The position numbers and the translations under genes are program-made. The notes beneath the pieces are model-generated. The model was given only the letters and a program-made list of their open reading frames with translations. It was not told the origin of the DNA and ran no database searches. DNA of 64,000 nucleotides, from the NCBI GenBank assembly GCA_027214125.1, contig JAPWHF010000009.1, forward strand, positions 216,622 through 280,621, given 5' to 3'. This document shows, piece after piece, positions 1-8,560 of the stretch (positions are counted from its first letter, which is position 1; every line of letters begins with the position of its first letter). The stretch is from Zoogloeaceae bacterium G21618-S1. Lineage in GTDB: Bacteria > Pseudomonadota > Gammaproteobacteria > Burkholderiales > Rhodocyclaceae.

Positions 1-2
1 CT

Positions 3-314
3 GCACGCCTGCAAAAGGTCAATGCGCCGGCCGCCAACTTCCGCCACACCACGCTGGTAGGCGCCAACCTGGAAGCCGCACGGCTGATGCGCAGCGACTT
101 GTCCGGCGCTGACCTGACTGGCGCCAGCCTGGAGTTCGCGCGGCTGAACTTCGCCTGGCTCGAAGGCGCACAACTAGTATCTGCCAATTTGCAGGAGGCC
201 AAGTTTGCGACGGTCAACCTGCGCGGCGCCCGCATGGAGGGCTGTATAACGCGCTACACCATCTTCCCCGACGCCAATTTTGAAGACTGCCATGGCTGCC
301 CCACCGACTGGTAA
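3..314 (+). CDS. Pentapeptide-repeat protein (5' end outside window)
   Basis: The frame is open from the window edge, so the start lies upstream and only the C-terminal ~103 residues are seen. They show the five-residue periodicity of pentapeptide-repeat proteins (A(D/N)LxX), for example GANLE, SGADL, TGASL, SANLQ and VNLRG, which fold as a right-handed quadrilateral beta helix. The C-terminus departs from the repeat and has two Cys in an EDCHGC segment. It lies 24 bases before the PedF-like cytochrome gene and is probably co-transcribed with it. A pentapeptide-repeat gene beside PQQ alcohol dehydrogenase genes is also known from the Pseudomonas ped cluster, so a link to alcohol oxidation is likely. 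Its biochemical role is unknown. Confidence 0.8.
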   Translation, partial: ARLQKVNAPAANFRHTTLVGANLEAARLMRSDLSGADLTGASLEFARLNFAWLEGAQLVSANLQEAKFATVNLRGARMEGCITRYTIFPDANFEDCHGCPTDW

Positions 315-338
315 TTGGCGCCTACAGGAGATACCGCA

Positions 339-830
339 ATGTCCTTACCGAGCAAGTCCGGCATGCGCAGCATCGCCGCAATCGGCCTCCTCTGGGTCGG
401 TGCGCTGATCGCGCCAGCACACGCCACATCCACCCCGCCACCGGCACCCGATGTCGACAGTTCGGCGCTGGCCGCGCTGGCGGACCTGGCTGGCGACCTC
501 AATCCATATCGTGGCGATCTGCGCGCCATCGCCGTCGGCCGCGACGCATTCAACCAAAGCTGTGCGCGCTGTCACGGCGTCGACGCCGACGCCCATGCGT
601 CACCGGCTCCCGATTTACGCCGCATCGGCCGAATCTGCGCCCGCGTACCCGAGCCCGACCTCCAGCTCCGCTGTCAGACAGACGCGGACGCCTATTTCCG
701 CGACACCGTCGAAAAGGGCAAGATCAAACTCGGTATTGAGCACATGCCGCCTTGGAAGAACGTGCTATCGACCGAGCTGATCTGGGCCATCCGCAGCTTC
801 GTCGAAACATCCCAGGGTCGGGCCAAGTGA
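339..830 (+). CDS. pedF: PedF-like cytochrome c (c-550 type), electron acceptor of PQQ alcohol dehydrogenase
   Basis: This is a 163-residue periplasmic monohaem cytochrome. A hydrophobic signal peptide (about residues 9-29, ending APAHA) precedes one haem site, CARCH (Cys75, Cys78, His79). A later Met in the HMPPW segment is a likely distal ligand. Extra Cys residues after the haem site (in RICAR and LRCQ) fit the PedF family. In that family the cytochrome takes electrons from a quinoprotein alcohol dehydrogenase and passes them to the respiratory chain. The start at 339 was chosen because AGGAG lies 8 bases upstream; an in-frame ATG at 315 has no such site. The dehydrogenase gene is convergent immediately downstream, which supports the pairing. 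Confidence 0.85.
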   Translation: MSLPSKSGMRSIAAIGLLWVGALIAPAHATSTPPPAPDVDSSALAALADLAGDLNPYRGDLRAIAVGRDAFNQSCARCHGVDADAHASPAPDLRRIGRICARVPEPDLQLRCQTDADAYFRDTVEKGKIKLGIEHMPPWKNVLSTELIWAIRSFVETSQGRAK

Positions 831-858
831 ACCGCCCCATAGCGGCGTCCACGCAAAC

Positions 859-894
859 GGGGCGGCATGCGCACCGTTTCGCGCATGCCGCCCC
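859..894. terminator. Strong hairpin between convergent pedF and alcohol dehydrogenase genes
   Basis: A perfect 14-bp stem (859-872 pairing with 881-894) closes an 8-base loop in the 89-bp gap between two convergent stop codons. It has no T tract on either side. Position and symmetry suggest a bidirectional terminator or mRNA 3'-end stabiliser. Confidence 0.65.
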
Positions 895-919
895 GCGGGC
901 GAGTTTCAAACGCCGGGGA

Positions 920-2704
920 TCAGCTCTTATGGAGCTTGAACACCCACACCGAACCCCCTTGCTCAAGGAAGTTCACCCGCTGGGCGACGTCGCCGCCCCA
1001 CAGCGGTACAGCACCGCCCCAACCGGAGACCACAGCGATGTACTGCTCGCCGTCCTGTTCCCAGGTCACCGGAGGTGCAACCACGCCGGAACCGGTCTGG
1101 AAGCTCCACACTTCCTTGCCAGTGGTGGCATCCAGCGCCTTCAGGTAGCCCTCGGGCGTGCCATAGAAGGTCAGGTTGCCGGCGGTGGTGAGCACGCCAC
1201 CCCACAACGGAGCGTAGTTCTTGTTTTCCCACACGATCTTGCCGGTGACCGGATCAACCGCACGCAGCGCGCCGATGTAGTCCTCGTTCAGCGCCTTGAT
1301 GGTGAAACCAGCGCCCAGGTAGGCCGCACCTTTTTTGTACGACACGGGCTCGTTCCAGATATCCATCGCCCATTCGTTGGCCGGCACATAGAAGTAACCG
1401 GTCTTCGGGTTGTAGGCGATTTGCTGCTGGTTCTTGCCGCCGAGGAAGGACGGTGCGGAGGTGACCACTTCGCCCTTCTTGCCATCACCACTCTTGCTCG
1501 GGTCGCCCGGGCGGTTGGCGTCGTCATACACCGGACGGCCGGTCTTCAGGTCGATGCTCTTGGCCCAGGTGATCTTGTGCACGAACGGGAAAGCGTTGAG
1601 CAGCTTGCCGTTGGTGCGGTCGAGGACGAAGAAGAAACCGTTGCGGTCGGCCTTGCCGCCGGCCTTGATGGTTTTGCCGTCCTTGACGTAGTCGAAGGAG
1701 ACAAACTCGTTCACGCCATCGTAGTCCCAGCCGTCATGCGGCGTGGTCTGGTAGTGCCAGACGATCTTGCCGGTTTCCGGGTTGATCGCAACGGTGGAGG
1801 ACGAGTAGAGGTTGTCGCCCGGGCGCAGGTGGCTGTTCCACGGGGCCGGGTTGCCGGTGCCGGCGAAGATCAGGTTGGTATCCGGATCGTAGGTCGCGCC
1901 AGCCCAGGTGGCTGCACCGCCGGTCTTCCACAGATCGCCCGGCCAGGTGGCATTGGTCTTGCCGGAAATGCCGTTATCCATGGCTTTTCCGTCGGCACCA
2001 TAGGTGTAGCCCATGTGGCCTTCGACCACCGGACGCGACCACTTCATTTTGCCGGTCAGGGCGTCGCGCGCCTCGATACGGCCAACCACGCCAAACTCAC
2101 CACCGGACACGCCGGAGATGACCATGCCCTTGACGATGATCGGTGCAGCCGTCATCGAGTAGCCGGCGTGATAATCGTCGACCTTCTCTTTCCACACGAC
2201 CTTGCCGGTTTCGCGGTTCAGCGCCACGAGCTGGGCATCGAGCGTGCCGAAGATCACCAGATCACCAAACAGTGCGGCGCCGCGGTTGACCACGTCGCAA
2301 CACGGCATGATGCCGTCGGGCAGGCGGTGCTCGTACTTCCACAGCTTCTTGCCGGTCTTCACATCCAGCGCAAAAAGGCGGCTATACGAGGCGGTGACAA
2401 ACATCACGCCGTCGTGAATCAAGGGCTGCGATTCTTGTCCGCGCTGCTTCTCCCCGCCGAAGGACATCGACCACACCGGCACCAGATCCTTGATGGAATC
2501 GGTGTTGATCTTGTCCAGGGCCGAATATCGCTGGCCCTGCGTGCCCATACCGAAAGACACCACATCGTTCGCGGTGGCCGCGTCCTGCACGATGTCGGCG
2601 TCGCTCACGCCTTTGGCCTGAATGCTGCCCATGCCCATCACCGATGCGGCGATCAGCGAGACGGCGACAGCCCAGCGCTTGTTGGATTTGCTCCTGCCTT
2701 CCAT
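920..2704 (-). CDS. PQQ-dependent alcohol dehydrogenase, lanthanide-type (XoxF/PedH-like active site)
   Basis: This 594-residue periplasmic quinoprotein has a signal peptide (about residues 10-31) and eight beta-propeller blades with recurring tryptophan-docking motifs (for example TGKKLW, TGKVVW, TGKIVW, TGKEVW). The vicinal disulfide that stacks on PQQ is Cys135-Cys136. Metal and cofactor ligands visible by family comparison are Glu203 (GGEFG), Asn285 (GNPAPWN) and the catalytic Asp327 in the motif WDYD. The second acid, Asp329, sits at the position that separates lanthanide-using enzymes (XoxF, PedH) from calcium enzymes, which have Ala or Ser there. The start at 2704 was chosen for a strong AGGAGG six bases upstream; the frame stays open further upstream without coding character. 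The substrate is probably a short alcohol or aldehyde, not methanol specifically; this is inferred from the PedF partner. Confidence 0.92.
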   Translation of the reverse strand: MEGRSKSNKRWAVAVSLIAASVMGMGSIQAKGVSDADIVQDAATANDVVSFGMGTQGQRYSALDKINTDSIKDLVPVWSMSFGGEKQRGQESQPLIHDGVMFVTASYSRLFALDVKTGKKLWKYEHRLPDGIMPCCDVVNRGAALFGDLVIFGTLDAQLVALNRETGKVVWKEKVDDYHAGYSMTAAPIIVKGMVISGVSGGEFGVVGRIEARDALTGKMKWSRPVVEGHMGYTYGADGKAMDNGISGKTNATWPGDLWKTGGAATWAGATYDPDTNLIFAGTGNPAPWNSHLRPGDNLYSSSTVAINPETGKIVWHYQTTPHDGWDYDGVNEFVSFDYVKDGKTIKAGGKADRNGFFFVLDRTNGKLLNAFPFVHKITWAKSIDLKTGRPVYDDANRPGDPSKSGDGKKGEVVTSAPSFLGGKNQQQIAYNPKTGYFYVPANEWAMDIWNEPVSYKKGAAYLGAGFTIKALNEDYIGALRAVDPVTGKIVWENKNYAPLWGGVLTTAGNLTFYGTPEGYLKALDATTGKEVWSFQTGSGVVAPPVTWEQDGEQYIAVVSGWGGAVPLWGGDVAQRVNFLEQGGSVWVFKLHKS

Positions 2705-2783
2705 TGAGTAACCTCCTTGAGTTTTCTTGTCCTGCCCCGTGCTTGCCCAGGCGGGCAATGCCGGAACATGGCAAGGGACTTCC

Positions 2784-2798
2784 GCAAGAGGCATGCCA
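2784..2798 (-). promoter_or_regulatory. Candidate sigma-54 (-24/-12) promoter for the alcohol dehydrogenase
   Basis: Read on the minus strand this is TGGCAT-N5-TTGC, one mismatch from TGGCAC-N5-TTGC. The GG and GC dinucleotides have the invariant spacing. The start site would fall near 2772, about 70 bases before the start codon at 2704. An inverted repeat GCGACA-CC-TGTCGC (2803-2816) lies directly upstream of the -24 element. Confidence 0.5.
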
Positions 2799-2949
2799 TT
2801 GAGCGACACCTGTCGCACCTGACCATGCCAGCCGCCGTTCAAGCGCCCGCAAACGCTCACTGAACGCGCCATCGGAACGGCTTGCGCGCCTGCCACAGCC
2901 CACCTCACGAATGTCAATCGTGACCCGCAACTGGCCAGCGCGCTGCTTC

Positions 2950-2980
2950 GAAACACGTCACTTGTTCCAAAGTGAAACAC
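2950..2980. promoter_or_regulatory. Repeat-rich candidate enhancer (upstream activator site) between divergent promoters
   Basis: A TCACTT-N6-AAGTGA dyad (2958-2975) is flanked by two direct copies of GAAACAC (2950-2956 and 2974-2980) spaced 24 bp. It lies about 190 bp upstream of one predicted start site and about 140 bp upstream of the other, the usual range for a sigma-54 activator. The binding protein cannot be named from sequence. Confidence 0.35.
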
Positions 2981-3086
2981 CTGCACGGGCATGATGCGCC
3001 GTATTGTAGGGAAGCGCCAACACACACCTGCGCCAACCCCCGGCAAGCAACAGTCGTTGCGCGGCATTGCCGTCGTCAGGCAAAAG

Positions 3087-3103
3087 CTGGCACGACGCTT
3101 GCG
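3087..3103 (+). promoter_or_regulatory. Near-consensus sigma-54 (-24/-12) promoter of the SoxYZ-like operon
   Basis: The sequence CTGGCACGACGCTTGCG matches the sigma-54 consensus YTGGCACGRNNNTTGCW at all but the last base. GG (3089-3090) and GC (3101-3102) have the required spacing. Transcription should begin near 3114, leaving a ~43-base leader before the start codon at 3157. Confidence 0.7.
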
Positions 3104-3156
3104 ATTGTCAGACCTATCAAACAGAGCGTGCACACCACGCCGACCCGGAGACATGC

Positions 3157-3921
3157 ATGCCCCAGTTATCACGCCTTGCCGTGTTTGGACTCACCCTGTG
3201 GGCGACGCTGGCCATTGCCCAGCCCGATCCGCTCGACTCGGCCCGCTGGGGCGACATGCGCGCCCAGCTCTTTGCCGCCGACGCCAAAGTGGTGTTCGAT
3301 TCGCGGGTGAGCGTGATTGGCCCGCTCACCGCCGAAGACGCCATGAACGTGCCCATCGCCGTCGACGCCACAGCCCTGCCTGATGTGGCCGAAGTGCTGG
3401 TATTTGCCGACTTCAACCCGATCACCAAGGTGCTGGCCTTTCGTCCCGTCGCGGCGCGCGCCGAGCTGGCCTTCCGTATCAAGCTGCAGCAATCGTCACC
3501 GGTCCGCGCCGCCGCCCGCACAGCCGACGGCGTGTGGCATGTGGGCGGCACCTGGGTCATCACCACCGGCGGCGGCTGTACCGTGCCCTCGACCGGTTCC
3601 GCCTCGCCCGAGTGGCAGCGCCGACTCAATGAAGTGAGCGGGCGCATCTGGTCGCGCCCCGAAGGCAACCGGGTGCGGCTACGCATCATCCACCCGATGG
3701 ACACCGGCCTGGCCGCCAGCATTCCGGCCTTCTATATCGAACAACTCAGCATCACCGACGGCCAACAGCGCGTCTTGATGGAGATCGACGCCTTCGAGCC
3801 GGTCAGCGAAAACCCGCTGTTCACGCTCGACCTGCCGCCCGCCATCACCGACCTGGGCGCGGTGCAGATCACCGGCCGCGACAACAACGGCAACAAGGTC
3901 AACGCGCAGGTGGCGCGATGA
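3157..3921 (+). CDS. Quinoprotein dehydrogenase-associated SoxYZ-like carrier protein
   Basis: This 254-residue exported protein has a signal peptide (about residues 1-20). Its N-terminal half resembles SoxY and its C-terminal half resembles SoxZ. A GGGC motif near residue 150 resembles the carrier-cysteine segment of SoxY, although here it lies between the two halves. Fused SoxYZ-like proteins of this kind are known as neighbours of PQQ dehydrogenases, where they are assumed to carry an unknown periplasmic intermediate. Sulfur oxidation is not implied, because no other sox gene is present. The start at 3157 has CGGAG six bases upstream. It opens the operon and overlaps the next gene by ATGA. 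Confidence 0.8.
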   Translation: MPQLSRLAVFGLTLWATLAIAQPDPLDSARWGDMRAQLFAADAKVVFDSRVSVIGPLTAEDAMNVPIAVDATALPDVAEVLVFADFNPITKVLAFRPVAARAELAFRIKLQQSSPVRAAARTADGVWHVGGTWVITTGGGCTVPSTGSASPEWQRRLNEVSGRIWSRPEGNRVRLRIIHPMDTGLAASIPAFYIEQLSITDGQQRVLMEIDAFEPVSENPLFTLDLPPAITDLGAVQITGRDNNGNKVNAQVAR

Positions 3922-4862
3922 AGCGCCTGTTCGCCGCCCTCGCCCTCGTCGCCTGCCTGCCGGTCACGCACGCCGCCGGCTTCGACTACCAGCTCGCGCC
4001 GCGCCAGATCGCGCCCGACACCTGGGTGCTCGAAGGCGCGCAAGAAGACTTCTCCTTCGCCAACGGCGGACGCATCGTCAACACCGCCTTCGTCGTCACC
4101 GGCGCCGGTGTAGTGGTGATCGACAGCGGCCCCTCGCGCCAGTACGGCGAGCAGACTGTCGCCGCCATCGCGCGGATCACCGACAAACCGGTGGCCAAGG
4201 TATGGATCACCCATCACCACCCCGACCACTTCCTCGGCAACCAGGCCTTCGCCGCCAAGGCCCTGGGCGCCCTGCCGCGCACCATCACCGACATCGGGAC
4301 CGAAGGCAAAGTCTTCAACGAGAACATGTACCGCCTGGTCGGCGACGCCATGCGTGACACCGAAGTGGTGGTGCCGGCCGAAGCGCTCGCGCCCGGCATC
4401 GTCGAGATTGGCGGCCACCGCTTCGAACTGCTCGCGCTGGACGGCCACACCGCCGGCGACCTTGCCGTGCTCGACCACACCACCGGTGTGCTGTTCGCCG
4501 GCGACCTCGTCTTCCACGACCGCACGCCCACCACACCGCACGCCACCATCGCCCGCTGGCTCACCAGTCTGGACGCACTCGAAGCCCTGCCCTTCAAGCA
4601 GGTCGTACCCGGCCACGGCCCGGTCGCCGCCGACGCCGGCCCGATCCGCCAGACGCGCGACTACCTCAAATGGCTGGACGGCGTGCTCACCCAGAGCGCC
4701 GCCGCCGGGCTCGACATGACCGAAGTCATGCGCCTGCCCCTGCCAAAAGTCTTCCGCCAGATGGCCGTCATCGACGCCGAGTTTCCGCGTTCGGTCAGCC
4801 ATCTGTTTCCGGCCGCAGAAGAAGCGGCGCTCAACACCACATCAGGCCACGCTAAGGACTGA
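3918..4862 (+). CDS. Quinoprotein relay system zinc metallohydrolase (metallo-beta-lactamase fold)
   Basis: This 314-residue exported protein has a signal peptide ending near Ala20 and a metallo-beta-lactamase domain. The zinc motif HHHPDH is at residues 99-104, followed by DGHTAGD, an AGDLVF segment and a late PGHGP. It belongs to the SoxH-related group found beside PQQ dehydrogenases and SoxYZ-like carriers. It probably acts in the periplasm on something bound to the carrier; the substrate is unknown. Its ATG overlaps the stop of the carrier gene (ATGA), so the two are translationally coupled. Only three bases separate it from the TonB receptor. Confidence 0.82.
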   Translation: MKRLFAALALVACLPVTHAAGFDYQLAPRQIAPDTWVLEGAQEDFSFANGGRIVNTAFVVTGAGVVVIDSGPSRQYGEQTVAAIARITDKPVAKVWITHHHPDHFLGNQAFAAKALGALPRTITDIGTEGKVFNENMYRLVGDAMRDTEVVVPAEALAPGIVEIGGHRFELLALDGHTAGDLAVLDHTTGVLFAGDLVFHDRTPTTPHATIARWLTSLDALEALPFKQVVPGHGPVAADAGPIRQTRDYLKWLDGVLTQSAAAGLDMTEVMRLPLPKVFRQMAVIDAEFPRSVSHLFPAAEEAALNTTSGHAKD

Positions 4863-4865
4863 ACA

Positions 4866-7187
4866 ATGATCAAACACACCCCCATCGCCCTCCTGATCGC
4901 CGCCCTAGGCAGCACCTCCGCCCACGCGGCTGACCCCGCCACCCTCGGCACGGTCGAAGTCATCGGCACCGCCCCGCTGCCTGGCCTCGATGTGCCGCGC
5001 GACCACGTGCCCTCGGCCATCCGCACGCTCGACGACAGCGCGCTACGCAAGGCCGGCGGCAGCTCGCTGGCCGAAAACCTCCAGCGCCGCCTGCCCGGCG
5101 TGTCGGTCAACGAAGTGACCGGCAACCCGCTGCAGGCCGACCTCAACTACCGCGGCTTCACCGCCAGCCCGCTGCTCGGCACGCCGCAAGGCCTGTCGGT
5201 GTTCATGGACGGCGTGCGGCTCAACGAAACCTTTGGCGACGTGGTCAGCTGGGACCTCATTCCGCAGTCGGCCATTGCCGATCTCACCCTCGCCCCCGGC
5301 GCCAACCCGCTCTACGGCCTCAACACCCAGGGCGGCGCCATCGGCCTGCACACCAAGCGCGGCGACACCCACCCCGGCGGCGAAGCCAGTCTGTCGAGCG
5401 GGTCCTTCGGTCGCACCAAGGCGAGCCTGTCGCACGGCGGACAGCGTGAAGAATTGTCGTGGTTCGTCGCTGGCGACGCCCTGCACGACGACGGCTGGCG
5501 CGATCACTCCCCCTCCGAAGCCGGCCAGCTTTTCGGCAAACTGGCGTGGACCACCGCCACCACCGACATCGCGCTCACCCTGGCGCACGCCAATACCGAT
5601 CTCATCGGCAACGGCCTGGTGCCCACCAGCCTGCTGTCCGACGAGCGCAACGGCGTGTTTACCCACCCCGACCAGACCCGCAACCGCAGCACCCTGCTCT
5701 CGCTCGCCGCAAACCACTGGCTCGACGACAGCAACCGCCTCGCCGCAAACGCCTACCTGCGCCGTACCCGCTCACGCACGCTCAATGGCGACGCCAACGA
5801 CGACTACGAAGACGCCTACGAAAACTGGGTGACCGGCGGCATGGTCGGCCCGGCACCAGACGAGACCGGCGTGCTCAACCGCACCGCCACCGACCAGAAC
5901 GGCGCCGGCCTCGGCCTGCAATGGACGCATTACGCCGAGCGCCACCAATTCGCGCTCGGCCTCAGCCACGACCGCGGCCACGCCCGCTTCAAGCAGACCG
6001 CTCAGGAAGGCCAACTGACCGGCGAGCGCGGCGTCGACACCGACGAAGCGGCCACGCTGGAAAACCATCTGTCCGGGCGCACGCGCACCACCAGCATTTA
6101 TCTGACCGACACCATCAACCTGGCGCCCACGCTTCAGCTCACAGCCGCCGCCCGCTTCAACCACACCCACGTCATCAACTACGACAAGCTCAATCGAAGC
6201 GCTCCGAACCTCGATGGCGACTTCACCTACAACAAGCTCAACCCCGCGCTGGGTCTGAGCTGGCAGGCCACCCCGACGCTGACAATGTACGGTGGCATCA
6301 GCCAGAGCAACCGCGCACCCAGCCCGATCGAACTCGGCTGCGCCGACCCGGCCAACCCCTGCACGCTGCCCAACGCGCTGGCCGCCGACCCCTTCCTCAA
6401 GCAAGTGGTCACCCGCAGTCTTGAATTCGGCCTGCGCGGCCAGACCAGCATGGGACTTCGCTGGCATGCCGGACTATTCCGCGCCACCAACCACGACGAC
6501 ATCCTGTTTGTCGGTACCTCCACCAGCGCCGGCTACTTCACCAACTTTGGCCAGACCCGCCGCCAGGGGCTGGAACTGGGCGCCAGCGGCAATACCGGCG
6601 CCTTCGACTGGCGCGTTGACTACACCCTGCTCGACGCCACCTTCCGCAGCAGCGCCTGCCTGCTGGCCGAGAACAACTCCAGCCGCGGCCAGAGCACCGA
6701 ATGCACCACCGGCGGGCAGAATGATGAAATCCTCGTCTCACGCGGCGACCGCATGCCGGGCCTGCCGCGTCACAGCCTCAAGCTCGGCCTCGACTGGCGC
6801 GCCACCGACCGACTCCTCATTGGCACCCATGTGCTCGCCTACTCTGGCCAGAACGCACGCGGCAACGAGAACGGCAAGCACCGCGCTGGCAGCGCAACTG
6901 ACCGGTCGGGCAACACGCGTCAATTCGATGACGACGGCAAGCTGCCCGGCTACGCCATCGTCAACCTTTCCGCCGACTACACGCTGGGCAGCGGCTGGAC
7001 GCTGTTCGGCCGCATCGACAACCTCTTCGACCAGCGCTACGCCACCGCCGCCGCGCTGGCCGAAAACCCCTTCGAGGGCGGCAACTTTCAGACCGACCCC
7101 GACGACTGGCGTCGCGAGCGATTTGAAGCGCCGGGCACGCCGCGCGCCGGCTGGATCGGCCTGCGCTACGCCTGGGGCGGCCGCTGA
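4866..7187 (+). CDS. TonB-dependent outer-membrane receptor in the PQQ dehydrogenase operon
   Basis: This 773-residue protein has a signal peptide (about residues 1-21), a TonB box-like segment (GTVEVIG), a plug domain (about 45-160, with VFMDGVRLNE and NPLYGLNTQGGAI) and a long beta-barrel ending in a C-terminal aromatic/Arg segment (LRYAWGGR). Receptors of this family import siderophores, metals or vitamins at the cost of TonB energy. The cargo cannot be read from the sequence. Its place inside the quinoprotein support operon suggests a lanthanide chelate or PQQ rather than an iron siderophore. It is joined to the kinase gene by TGATG. Confidence 0.85.
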   Translation: MIKHTPIALLIAALGSTSAHAADPATLGTVEVIGTAPLPGLDVPRDHVPSAIRTLDDSALRKAGGSSLAENLQRRLPGVSVNEVTGNPLQADLNYRGFTASPLLGTPQGLSVFMDGVRLNETFGDVVSWDLIPQSAIADLTLAPGANPLYGLNTQGGAIGLHTKRGDTHPGGEASLSSGSFGRTKASLSHGGQREELSWFVAGDALHDDGWRDHSPSEAGQLFGKLAWTTATTDIALTLAHANTDLIGNGLVPTSLLSDERNGVFTHPDQTRNRSTLLSLAANHWLDDSNRLAANAYLRRTRSRTLNGDANDDYEDAYENWVTGGMVGPAPDETGVLNRTATDQNGAGLGLQWTHYAERHQFALGLSHDRGHARFKQTAQEGQLTGERGVDTDEAATLENHLSGRTRTTSIYLTDTINLAPTLQLTAAARFNHTHVINYDKLNRSAPNLDGDFTYNKLNPALGLSWQATPTLTMYGGISQSNRAPSPIELGCADPANPCTLPNALAADPFLKQVVTRSLEFGLRGQTSMGLRWHAGLFRATNHDDILFVGTSTSAGYFTNFGQTRRQGLELGASGNTGAFDWRVDYTLLDATFRSSACLLAENNSSRGQSTECTTGGQNDEILVSRGDRMPGLPRHSLKLGLDWRATDRLLIGTHVLAYSGQNARGNENGKHRAGSATDRSGNTRQFDDDGKLPGYAIVNLSADYTLGSGWTLFGRIDNLFDQRYATAAALAENPFEGGNFQTDPDDWRRERFEAPGTPRAGWIGLRYAWGGR

Positions 7188-8560
7188 TGCGCGCCCGCCT
7201 CGACACCCGCGTCAGCCTGGTGGTCACACTGGCCGCCGCCGCGCTGATGCTGTTTGGCGGCTCGCTGTGGCTGGCCGCCACCCGCGACGCCATTCACGAG
7301 GAAGTCGAAGCGGCCAGTCGCGTGGCCGAGCAATGGATTCAAGTGCTGGTGCACGACGCGGCCGTCGTGCCCGACGCCCTGGTACACCAACTCTCGGCCG
7401 TCGGCCGGGTACGTGCCAATACCCTTGAAATCATCGACGCGGACACGGGCGCGCTGCGCTATCGCTCGCCCGGCCCCACTTACAAGGCCGGACGCAATGC
7501 GCCCGCCTGGTTCGGCGCCCTGCTCAGCCCTGATTTCAGCCCCCGGCTCATCAGCGGCCCCGGCGTGCACATCCGCCTGCTGCCCGACGCCTCACGCTCG
7601 GTGCTCGACGCCTGGGACAATGCCGTCGCTGCCGCCGGCTGGGCGCTGGCCATCCTGTGCCTGCTCGGCATCGCCGTGCGCCGCTCCATCGACCGCGCAC
7701 TGGCCCCGCTCACCGAATTCGAGACCGCCCTCGAGCACGCTGGCGACGGCCGCTTCGACCACCGCCTGCCGCGCCAGCGCAGCCTCGAACTCGACCGCCT
7801 CGCCGAGCGCTACAACCAGATGGCGACCCAGCTCGCGTCGTCACTCGATCACAACGCCCGCCTTGAAGAAGACCAGGCCTTCAGCCGCGCGCTCACCGCC
7901 CGGCTCGAAGAAGAGCGCCGTCAGCTCGCCCGCGAACTGCACGACGAATTCGGTCAGGGCATCACCGCCGTACGCGCCATCACTGGCGCCATCGCCCAGA
8001 AGAGCCGCGACGACGCCACCCTGCACGGCAACGCGCAAGCCATTCTGGCCATGACCGGCCAGATGCAGGACGGCGTGCGCGCGATTCTCGAGCGCCTGCG
8101 CCAACCCGGCGCCGACACCCCGGCCCGCCTCGACGATGCACTCACCGCCTACTGCACCCACTGGCGCAACTGCTACCCGGCGGTGGATGTGCAGCTGGGC
8201 CTCGCGCCGTTGCCGGCAGTGCTCGACGCCAACTTCAGCCTCACCGTGTTGCGCCTGGTACAAGAAGCGCTCACCAATGTGGCCCGCCACGCCAAGGCAC
8301 ACCATGTCGACATCGCGCTGAATACCTCCGACGCCAGCCTCACGCTGACCATCACCGACGACGGCCGCGGCTTCGACCCGGCCAGCCCCACCGCCCGCCT
8401 CGGTCTCACCGGTATGCGCGAGCGCATCGCCGCCCACCACGGCCGGCTCGACATCACCGCCGCACCTGGCGCCGGCACCCGCCTGAGCATCCGCCTGCCC
8501 TGGCCGAGCACCGCCACGCACACCCCGCTGCACGCCTTCACCCCAGGAGAGACCTCATGA
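7187..8560 (+). CDS. Sensor histidine kinase, NarL-partner (HisKA_3) type
   Basis: This 457-residue inner-membrane kinase has two transmembrane segments (about residues 10-31 and 145-166) enclosing a ~115-residue periplasmic sensor. A HAMP linker follows, then a dimerisation/phosphoacceptor helix with the H-box RELHDEFGQ, and an HATPase domain (QEALTNVARHA, DDGRGFDP, GLTGMRER). It starts on the last base of the receptor stop and overlaps the regulator by ATGA. The periplasmic sensor position fits detection of a substrate, metal or cofactor. Pseudomonas putida uses the PedS2/PedR2 two-component pair to switch alcohol dehydrogenases in response to lanthanides; this pair could be analogous, but that is inference. 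Confidence 0.88.
   Translation: MRARLDTRVSLVVTLAAAALMLFGGSLWLAATRDAIHEEVEAASRVAEQWIQVLVHDAAVVPDALVHQLSAVGRVRANTLEIIDADTGALRYRSPGPTYKAGRNAPAWFGALLSPDFSPRLISGPGVHIRLLPDASRSVLDAWDNAVAAAGWALAILCLLGIAVRRSIDRALAPLTEFETALEHAGDGRFDHRLPRQRSLELDRLAERYNQMATQLASSLDHNARLEEDQAFSRALTARLEEERRQLARELHDEFGQGITAVRAITGAIAQKSRDDATLHGNAQAILAMTGQMQDGVRAILERLRQPGADTPARLDDALTAYCTHWRNCYPAVDVQLGLAPLPAVLDANFSLTVLRLVQEALTNVARHAKAHHVDIALNTSDASLTLTITDDGRGFDPASPTARLGLTGMRERIAAHHGRLDITAAPGAGTRLSIRLPWPSTATHTPLHAFTPGETS

Noticed and set aside
752..2707. 651-codon open frame on the plus strand
   Set aside because: It is the antisense of the PQQ dehydrogenase. The protein has no recognisable domain and its His/Val/Arg-rich composition is that of a reverse-frame shadow in GC-rich DNA.
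3157..3921. Thiosulfate (Sox) oxidation genes
   Set aside because: The SoxYZ-like gene belongs to the quinoprotein-associated group and no soxABCD or soxX gene is present.
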